Assembly: GCA_035525495.1 (NCBI GenBank)
Contig: DATLED010000076.1
Location: 6,891 to 70,890, forward strand
From: DATLED01 sp035525495
GTDB taxonomy: Bacteria; Actinomycetota; Acidimicrobiia; Acidimicrobiales; CADCTF01
Reading direction: 5' to 3'
DNA length: 64,000 nucleotides
Shown here: positions 7,017-14,100 of the stretch, one piece after another
How positions within the stretch are numbered: position 1 is the first letter of the stretch
Layout of the letters: each line of letters starts with the position of its first letter
The notes under the pieces: model-generated
What the model saw: only the letters and a program-made list of their open reading frames with translations
Told to the model about the DNA's origin: nothing
Database searches by the model: none
Translations under genes and position numbers: made by a program

Positions 7017-8471
7017 CTACCCGTTCCGGGTGAAGATCACGATGCATTTGCAGATGACACCCCTTGGAGCGGGGTAGCTCACGGACACCGTGTCGCCGGT
7101 GGGGTTGTAGGTGAACTGGTGCGCCGCACCATCACTGCAGCTGTTGCCGGCAAAGCTGTTGTCGTCGTTTGCATCCGCCGTGGAACCGATGCAACTGAAC
7201 GCGCCCATCGTCGGACCCTCGGTCCTGAGCGAGATCTGGCCCTTGACCGTGGACGACGGTGCGATCGACAGGGCGGCACCGTCCCTGCCGGTCCACGATC
7301 CGTAGAACGCGCTGGCGCCGCTCTTCGCTGCGGCCGTCGTGGTCGGCGCGGCCGTCGTTGTGGCGCTTCCACCGCCGGCGGCAGTGGTCGTCGTGCTCGA
7401 ACCACCCGCCGTCGTCGTCGCACTCGTACCGCCCGGCGCCGTCGTGGCGCTGGGGCTGGTGACGTTCGTCGAATCACCGTCACCGGCAGTGCTCGTCCCG
7501 CCCGAGCTGCCTCCACTCACGGACCCGGCGGCCGCGGCGGTGCCGGTGACTGTTCCGCCGCCCGCAGCCACGGCTCCGTCTCCGTCCTTGCCGTTGGCGG
7601 CCAGTTCGGCGGCCGCGGCTGCCTGCGACTCCTCGGCCGAAGCCGGTCCGTCCTCCCCGGCAGCATCGTCATCGGCCGCGGGCGCGACCGTCGTGACGGG
7701 TTCGCCGTCGCTCGTGAGCTGCAGGTTGCCTTTCGCTCCCTTGTCCAGCAACGCGGGGAGGACGGCGACGATCAGCGCGATCGCTACGGCTGCGGCGATG
7801 AGGGGGACGACGAAGCGAGGAAGTCCTGCCTTCTGGATGAGGTTGGCGTCCAGCGTCAGTGGGTTGCCGCCGTCCGGTACGGCGAGGACCTGGAAGGGCC
7901 GGTGCTTGTCGGACCCTCGGGCGAAGCCCTTTCGTGCGGCGACCTTGATCGGGACGTGATGGGTGTGCCCGGCCGCGACCGTGACCGCTGACTCCTTGAG
8001 GTCGAAGGCGAGCTGCTCGTCGGGGTCGGACGCCGAGATGACGACCTCGACCGGCGCGTTTCCCTTGTTGTCGAGCACGAGGTCGTGGCGGGCCTTGCGC
8101 TTCGTCTCGCTCGTGCGGGGCGTGACCTTGCCGGTCACATCCACGAAGCGTTCGAGGTCGACCTGACCCTCCTCGACGACGGGGTTGTCCGGGTCCTCAC
8201 TGCCGACGACGCGCACGCCGAACGGCATGGCGCCGAACCCGACGCCAGGTGCCCTCGGGGGGGCGAAGTGGAGCTCGATCGTCCCGTCGGCCCCTGGGAA
8301 CAGCGAGAGTGCGGCCGGGACGACCGTCGTCCAGGCCGCGGGTTGACCGAGGACCGTCAGCGAGAACTGGTCGACGACCGCTCCCGTGTTTCGTACCCGG
8401 ACCGAACATGTTCCCGTCGACCCCGGGACGATCGACACCGATGCGTTCTCCACGATCACATTCCCCGCCAT
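7017..8471 (-). CDS. Ig-pair/TM membrane protein A with small outer domain
   Basis: The protein has 484 residues from the ATG at 8471, chosen because it aligns with the start of its paralogue (MAGNV/MAGSV); the ATG at 8501 is possible. Two Ig-like domains at 1-105 and 106-210 carry CSVRVRNTG, FAPPRAPG and PRTSETKRKARH. A single membrane helix at 220-242 is followed by a long Ala/Thr/Gly linker (~255-385). A ~95-residue C-terminal beta domain (YGSWTGRDG) has five cysteines. There is no signal peptide, so the N-terminal pair should be cytoplasmic and the cysteine domain external. Function is unknown. It is the last gene of the 16906-7017 minus-strand run. Confidence 0.75.
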   Translation of the reverse strand: MAGNVIVENASVSIVPGSTGTCSVRVRNTGAVVDQFSLTVLGQPAAWTTVVPAALSLFPGADGTIELHFAPPRAPGVGFGAMPFGVRVVGSEDPDNPVVEEGQVDLERFVDVTGKVTPRTSETKRKARHDLVLDNKGNAPVEVVISASDPDEQLAFDLKESAVTVAAGHTHHVPIKVAARKGFARGSDKHRPFQVLAVPDGGNPLTLDANLIQKAGLPRFVVPLIAAAVAIALIVAVLPALLDKGAKGNLQLTSDGEPVTTVAPAADDDAAGEDGPASAEESQAAAAAELAANGKDGDGAVAAGGGTVTGTAAAAGSVSGGSSGGTSTAGDGDSTNVTSPSATTAPGGTSATTTAGGSSTTTTAAGGGSATTTAAPTTTAAAKSGASAFYGSWTGRDGAALSIAPSSTVKGQISLRTEGPTMGAFSCIGSTADANDDNSFAGNSCSDGAAHQFTYNPTGDTVSVSYPAPRGVICKCIVIFTRNG

Positions 8472-8517
8472 GGTCGAAACGGTACCGCCCGACGGGGTCA
8501 CGGGGGAAGCTCTCTGA

Positions 8518-9945
8518 CTATGCCTTTGTGTACGTGGCGTCCCACGAGCGCCAATAGGCGCCGTTGGTCTGGTACTTGTCGCTGTGGATCTGGAGCTGCC
8601 CGTTGACGAACGTGATCTTCTGCTTCACGTTGCCGGTCGATGTCGCGATCGTGACGTTGATCTCGTTGTCGGACCCGTCGGCAAGTGGGGTTGGCGCCTC
8701 GCCCCAGTCGCAGTAGTTCGGCGAGCAGGCGCCATAGCCATGGACCCACAGGTTCGAGGAGTCGGCACGGATGATCGTCTGGGGCTCCTCGTTGCTGCCA
8801 GGGCTCTTCCATGTGCCGACGAACTTTGCGTACGCGGGCGCCGTCGTGGTCGTTGTCGGCTTCGCCGTGGTCGTCGTGGGGGCGGCCGTGGTCGTCGGGG
8901 GGGTGCCCGGGGCGGTTGTGGCGCTCGGGCTGGTCACGTTCGGGGAGTCGCTCCCGCCGACCGTCGTGGTGGTCGTGGGCGTTGCCGCAGCCGTTCCGGT
9001 TCCTGCAGCGGCGGTCCCGGTGCCGGCGCCACTGCCTGCGGCCGGAGCGTCGGGGTCCTTGCCGTTGGCGGCGCGCTCGGCGGCGGCGGCGGCTTCGGCC
9101 TCCTCCGCGGTGGCGGGGGCGTCGGGGTCCGGGCCCTCGTCGGTCGGGGGCGCGGCGGTGGTCGTGGTGGCGGCGTCGTCGCTGGCGAGCTGGAGGTTGC
9201 CCTTGCCTCCGTCCTTCTTCAGCGCCGGGAGCACGGCGGCGAGCAGGCCGATGACGACGATCCCGGCGACGAGGGGGAGGATGAAGCGGGGCATGCCCGC
9301 CTTTTGGATGACGTTGCCGTCCATCGTCAGCGGGTACGTGCCGCCTTCCGGGAGGGCAGTCACCTGGAAGGGGCGGTGCTTGTCGGCACCGCGGGCGAAG
9401 CCTTTGCGGGCCGCGACCTTGAGGGCGACGTGCGCGCTCTGACCGGCCCCTACGGTGAGCAGCGAGTGGGCGAGGTCGAAGGCAAGCTGTTCGTCCGGGT
9501 CGGAGGCGCTCAACGTGACGACAACGGGCGTGTTGCCCTTGTTGTCGAGGATGACCTCGTGACGGGCCTTGCGCTTGGTCTCGCTCGTGCGGGGCGTGAG
9601 CTTGGCGTTGACGTCGATGTAGGGGAGGAGGTCGACTTCGCCCTCCTCGACGACGGGGTTGTCAGGATCTTCGCTGCCGACGACGCGGACCCCGAAGGGG
9701 GTGGCGCCGTTGCCGACCCCCGGCGCCCGGGGAGGGGCGAAGTGGAGCTCGATCGTGCCGTCGGCACCGGGGAACAGCGAGAGGGCTGCGGGGACCACGG
9801 TCGTCCAGGCGGCGGGCTGGCCGAGGACGGTCAGGGCGAACTGGTCCACGACGGTGCCGGTGTTCCGGATCCGCACGGTGCAGGTCGCCATCTCCCCCGG
9901 GACGACCGGCACCGACGACTGCTCCACCACAACGCTTCCGGCCAT
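8518..9945 (-). CDS. Ig-pair/TM membrane protein B, paralogue of the 7017-8471 product
   Basis: The protein has 475 residues. The ATG at 9945 is preceded by a good ribosome site (GAGGAG). The first ~245 residues closely match the neighbour at 7017-8471, including VRNTG, GQPAAWTTVVPAALSLFPGA and PRTSETKRKARH. A membrane helix at ~219-241 is followed by an acidic/Thr-rich linker. The C-terminal 105 residues differ: KFVGTWKSPGSN opens a lipocalin-sized beta domain with a CSPNYC pair. This is a recent tandem duplication in which the cytoplasmic and membrane part stayed constant while the exposed domain was replaced. I recall similar two-Ig membrane proteins in actinobacterial eCIS clusters; that needs a search. 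Confidence 0.78.
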   Translation of the reverse strand: MAGSVVVEQSSVPVVPGEMATCTVRIRNTGTVVDQFALTVLGQPAAWTTVVPAALSLFPGADGTIELHFAPPRAPGVGNGATPFGVRVVGSEDPDNPVVEEGEVDLLPYIDVNAKLTPRTSETKRKARHEVILDNKGNTPVVVTLSASDPDEQLAFDLAHSLLTVGAGQSAHVALKVAARKGFARGADKHRPFQVTALPEGGTYPLTMDGNVIQKAGMPRFILPLVAGIVVIGLLAAVLPALKKDGGKGNLQLASDDAATTTTAAPPTDEGPDPDAPATAEEAEAAAAAERAANGKDPDAPAAGSGAGTGTAAAGTGTAAATPTTTTTVGGSDSPNVTSPSATTAPGTPPTTTAAPTTTTAKPTTTTTAPAYAKFVGTWKSPGSNEEPQTIIRADSSNLWVHGYGACSPNYCDWGEAPTPLADGSDNEINVTIATSTGNVKQKITFVNGQLQIHSDKYQTNGAYWRSWDATYTKA

Positions 9946-10072
9946 CGACGGATCTCCTCTGCGCCCGGGCGAGCGGACGGCACTGGTCCTCATGCTGCCG
10001 GTCGAGCCGGCTCCTACGTACCCAATCGGCGCCGCGACGCCCCGTCGGAGGCATTTGTCGCCGAATCCGGGT

Positions 10073-10573
10073 TCAGAACCGCCCGAGGCTGAAGTCGGAG
10101 GTCGACGACGACGATGCGTCGGAGATCACCCCGATGGCGATGAGGACGACGACCAGGACGATCAACAGCCCGTAGAAGGCGATGTTGATCCAAGAGACCC
10201 ACTTGGCCGCCGTCAGCAACCCCTCCCCCGTGAGCCGACCGCCGGACTGCTCGATCTTTCGCTTGGCACCCGGGATCATCACCAGCGCCACGATGGCCGG
10301 GATCAGGGGACACACCATCCAGGAGACGATCGAGGCGATGAGGGCGCCGATGGCGGATCCCTCCGTTTGCGGGGCCGGCGCGTAGCCGTAGCCGTAGCCG
10401 GGCGGCTGCCCGTAGGCGGGCGGTGGCTGGCTGTAGGGCGCCTGCTGGCTGTAGGGCGCCTGCCCGTAGCCCATCGGCGCAGCCGGTGGCTGCTGGCCGT
10501 AGGGCGGCGGGGGAGGCGGTTCGTGCCACCCACCGTCAGGCGGCGGAGGCGGAGGTGCGCCAGGATCGCTCAT
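10073..10573 (-). CDS. DUF4190-type membrane protein with Pro/Gly/Tyr-rich N-terminus
   Basis: The protein has 166 residues from the ATG at 10573 (MSDPGAPPPPPP). Residues 1-75 are disordered, with proline runs and GYGQ/PYSQ repeats. Two membrane helices follow (around AIGALIASIVSWMVCPLIPA and INIAFYGLLIVLVVVLIAIG), joined by a Lys/Gly loop, as in DUF4190 proteins. The role is unknown; such proteins are common in actinobacteria and sit in the cytoplasmic membrane. It lies between the 165-residue protein and membrane protein B on the same strand, with 49-nt and 127-nt gaps, so co-transcription is possible but unproven. Confidence 0.75.
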   Translation of the reverse strand: MSDPGAPPPPPPDGGWHEPPPPPPYGQQPPAAPMGYGQAPYSQQAPYSQPPPAYGQPPGYGYGYAPAPQTEGSAIGALIASIVSWMVCPLIPAIVALVMIPGAKRKIEQSGGRLTGEGLLTAAKWVSWINIAFYGLLIVLVVVLIAIGVISDASSSSTSDFSLGRF

Positions 10574-10622
10574 CGTCGGCGAGGGTAATGCTCGAGGGCG
10601 GTGAGCGGCGCCGCATGTGACC

Positions 10623-11120
10623 TCACGACGCGTCTGCGTCGAGCTCGACCGCGAGCGACTTTGCCATCGATCGAACACGGTCGTCGCTCTTCGCCCGCCG
10701 CAGCTCGTCGGCCACGGTCGGACGGCTGTCGGGATCATCGAGCAGGTAGCTCAGGAACGTCTGGAACGGTTCCCAGGCGGTCGCGAACCGTCCTTCGGCG
10801 ACGATGCGCCGGAGCAGCCCGCGGACCACCGGTTGTCCCAGCAACTCGACGGCCAACGCCACCTCGAATGGGATCGCGTCACCCTCTGACGACGCGATCA
10901 GCTCGACGAGCACGGCATCGCGATCGCCTTCGGGGAAGGGTGGCTCGAACGCGGGGTAGCGCGTCACCAGCGCGATGACGCGCCGAGCGTCATCCTCATC
11001 CGCCGGTTGCGTGAGGTTCGTCGGCATCGGTGGGCGGAGGCCGTAGGGGAGCCCCTCCGACCAGCTCTCCTCGACGTCGGCCAGCGTCAGTCGTTCGCCG
11101 TCGAGGCCTTCGAGCTCCAT
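10623..11120 (-). CDS. small helical protein next to the giant toxin candidate; possible immunity protein or chaperone
   Basis: I do not recognise a family. The ATG at 11120 gives 165 residues, and the gene starts 5 nt after the stop of the 1926-residue protein, so the two are surely co-transcribed and probably translationally coupled. Residues ~45-165 are predicted helical, with acidic character (FEPPFPEGDRDAVLVELIAS, VVRGLLRRIVAEGRF). There is no signal peptide or membrane helix, so it is cytoplasmic. Position directly downstream of a toxin-like gene makes an immunity protein, chaperone or loading factor the natural guess. Nothing in the sequence decides among them. Confidence 0.7.
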   Translation of the reverse strand: MELEGLDGERLTLADVEESWSEGLPYGLRPPMPTNLTQPADEDDARRVIALVTRYPAFEPPFPEGDRDAVLVELIASSEGDAIPFEVALAVELLGQPVVRGLLRRIVAEGRFATAWEPFQTFLSYLLDDPDSRPTVADELRRAKSDDRVRSMAKSLAVELDADAS

Positions 11121-11125
11121 GCCCG

Positions 11126-14100
11126 TCACGCCCAGTTCGTCTTGCGGGACCGTTCCGAAGGCGGCCACCCCTGTTGCTTCTTGGAAAAGCCGTTGCCGTC
11201 CCACACGTCGGGCCAGGTCTTGACCCGGTTGTTCCACGCCGGGAACGCCGTCTCGAGCGCATTCGCTCGGTCGGTGCCGTCGGCGATGGCCTTGGCGATG
11301 GCGGTCTTCTTCGCGGGGTCGGCCACGTCGGGCTCGAGCTTGCGCAGCGACTCGACAGCGCGACGAAGCCCGTTGCGGTTCTCCCACGCCTTCGACACGT
11401 GCCCCGCCGGCGAACCAGGGATCGCCAATCCGTGCTCGGCCTCCCACTTCACGGCTCCTTCGGTCGTGCCGTCACCCCGGGAGGCGCCAGGCCGTCCTGC
11501 GGGTGTCGTGTTCCGGCAGATCTGCTCGACCGTCTCGAGGACATTGTCGACCTGCGTGGCGATGGAGGCCGACTTGGCGTCCATCTTCGCTTTGAACTGG
11601 TCGTCGGGAAGCCACTGGGCCTCGAAGTACGTGTTCGCCTTTGCGACGATGAGCGCACCGGTGGCTTGATCCTTGAACTTCCCCTGGATGTTGACGAACT
11701 GCTTGGCGTTGAGGGTCTTCCGCTGCTGTTCGAGTCCTGCCCGAGCCTTCGCCGAAAGCAGCTTCTCGAGCTCGTCGATCGTGGTGGGGGCGCCGGCGGG
11801 TGGCCCGCCGGCAGCGGGCGGGCCCTTCACGTCGATGCGGCTGACGGTCACGTTGAAGGACCAGTTGTCACCCTTGGGCTCGACGGCGACCTTGTCCACC
11901 TCGGCGTTGGACTTCTTGACGCCTGCGACCTCGCGCTCGAGCGCCGACTTCGTGACGCCCGCCGCATGCTTGGCGGTGAGCTTTTCGAGCTCCCGTCGTG
12001 CCTTCACCGTGAGGAGCACCCCGGGCTTCTGTCCGGCAGCGGCAGCGGCGGCGGCCTTCTCCTTCTCCTTCACTTCTGCGGCGACCCGCTTCTCCGCCGC
12101 GACCAGGCCCGCGAAGCCCTTGGGCTCCTCGGCCTTGACCACGCTGCCGTCGATGTTCCCGCCGCCGCCGCCCCCACCAGCAGTGGCCTTCTGTCCCTTC
12201 AAGCGCGGAGGGGTCGAGCTGGACACCGCGGTGGGCGGCGCCTTCGGGTTGATGCGGATGAGCGCCTCCCCGCCCGGCGCGTGCGCCTTGATGATCGTGT
12301 TGTAGATCTGGGCTTCGGCCTCGTCGAGGCCCCCCTTCATCAGCACCTCGGGCAGCCGGGGCCAGTCGACGTGCGCCCCGTGCTGCACGCTGAAGGGTGG
12401 CTTCTTGAGCGCCCGGATCACCGGATCGGGATTGCCGTGGATGGCGTACAGGTCATGGTCACCGGTGAACGGGAGTCCGTTCGCGGCGTCGCGAATGATG
12501 CCGCCGCCGTTCGAGCCGACGGGCTCGTAGATGAGGATCTCGCCCTCCTTCAGCTTCTTCTTCAGCTTGGGCTCGTATTCGTAGTACTCGTCCTTGCGCT
12601 GCTTCCACCGTCCCCACCAACGTTCGGCGACCTTGCGACCGCCCTCCTCGTTCATGAGCTGCTCGGTCGTCGCCTTGTTGGGGCGGGCCGGCAGGAACCA
12701 CGCGACCTTGCCGAGGTGCTGGACGGGGGCGCCGAGGAGCAGGTCGGTATCGTTGATCGTCTTCTGCTTGAACTCGGCGGACTTCGGGTTCGCGCCCTTC
12801 TCGTAGAGCTTCGCGGCGGTGAGGTTGGTCGAGCGGATGTCGAACGGCGTTCCCGTCTCGTCAGCGACCTTCTGCGCCTGCAGGTAGTTCGCCATGGGCA
12901 GCCCGAACTTCGCGAGGAGCCGAAGGTCGATCGTGACGGCGCCCTCTGTGGCCTTGGTGATGTCCTTGACGCCGTTCTTGGCCCCGTACGCCTCGATTTG
13001 CTTGGCCAGTGCGTCCATCGCTTCGGCGAAGCCGGGCGGCGCCCCGTTCGGGAGCACCTTTGGCGCGCCGGTGGCCACAGCGACCTTCTCCAACCGGTCC
13101 GCGATCACGAGGATCTCCCGCAGCTGCTTGATCTGCGCCAGCGCGTGCTTCTGGTCCGCGGGTGCGGCTGCCGACTTGGCCTGCTCCTCGAGGCTGTCGA
13201 TGGCTCCACCGATCTTCTTCGAGAGCGGCTCCTCGACCGAAGCCATCGAGATCCTGAAGCGGCCATCCTTGTCGGGCGTCGCCTTGAGGGTGTGCTTGGC
13301 GCCACCCATGTTGAGGCCCTTCTCCTGCTTCTTGAAGAGCGCGACGACCTTGTCCTTTGCGGCCGTGGCCGTGTCCTTGACCTTCTTCCCGACGGCTTTG
13401 GCCTTGTCCTTGACCTTGGCGACACCGGCCTTGGCGGCGTTCTTGATGTTCGTGCCGACCTGCTTGACCTTCGCCTTGCCCTTCTCGTAGGTAGCGACGG
13501 CCTTGTCCTTGGCCTTCCCGTAGAGCTCCTTGCCCTTGTTGAAGAGCTTCTTGGCGCCCTTCCAGACCGGTGCGGTGATCTTCAGCACGACGTCGAGCAC
13601 CTTGTCGATCGCCTTGCCGATCGGCTTCTGCACCTTCTCGATGATCGAGCGCACCTTGTCGCCGATGCCGCCCAGGCCCAGGAGGTTCGCCAGGAACGAG
13701 ATCGCCAGCGGCAGCAAGCGTGCCAGCACCCCCTCGATCTTCTCGGCGATGCCACCTCCCTCGCCGCGGGCAACGGCACCCGCAGTGTCGATGATCGACT
13801 CGACGAAATCCTTGATCTCCGAGCCCCGCTCCACGAAGAACATGACGATCGAGTAGATCGCCTGGCAGGCCTTGATGAAGGCGCCGGCAGGCGTGAGCAG
13901 GCCGAGCAGCCAGGAGATGCCGGCCTTGACGACCTTCTCCATCACGAAGTTCTTGATCTCGTCGATCACCATCGACTGGAAGTCGTTGAACTTCTCGATG
14001 ATCATCTCCCACAGCACGCTCGGGCCGCCGGTGACGACCTTCTTCACCAGGTCGGCCCCCTGGATCAGTGCGTTGACGGCCGGCTCGCCGATCTTCTTCA

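Noticed and set aside
5281..7047. 588-codon minus-strand frame across the 90-bp array and the HAD-acyltransferase gene
   Set aside because: The array keeps all frames open, and the opposite strand has clear HAD and PlsC motifs.
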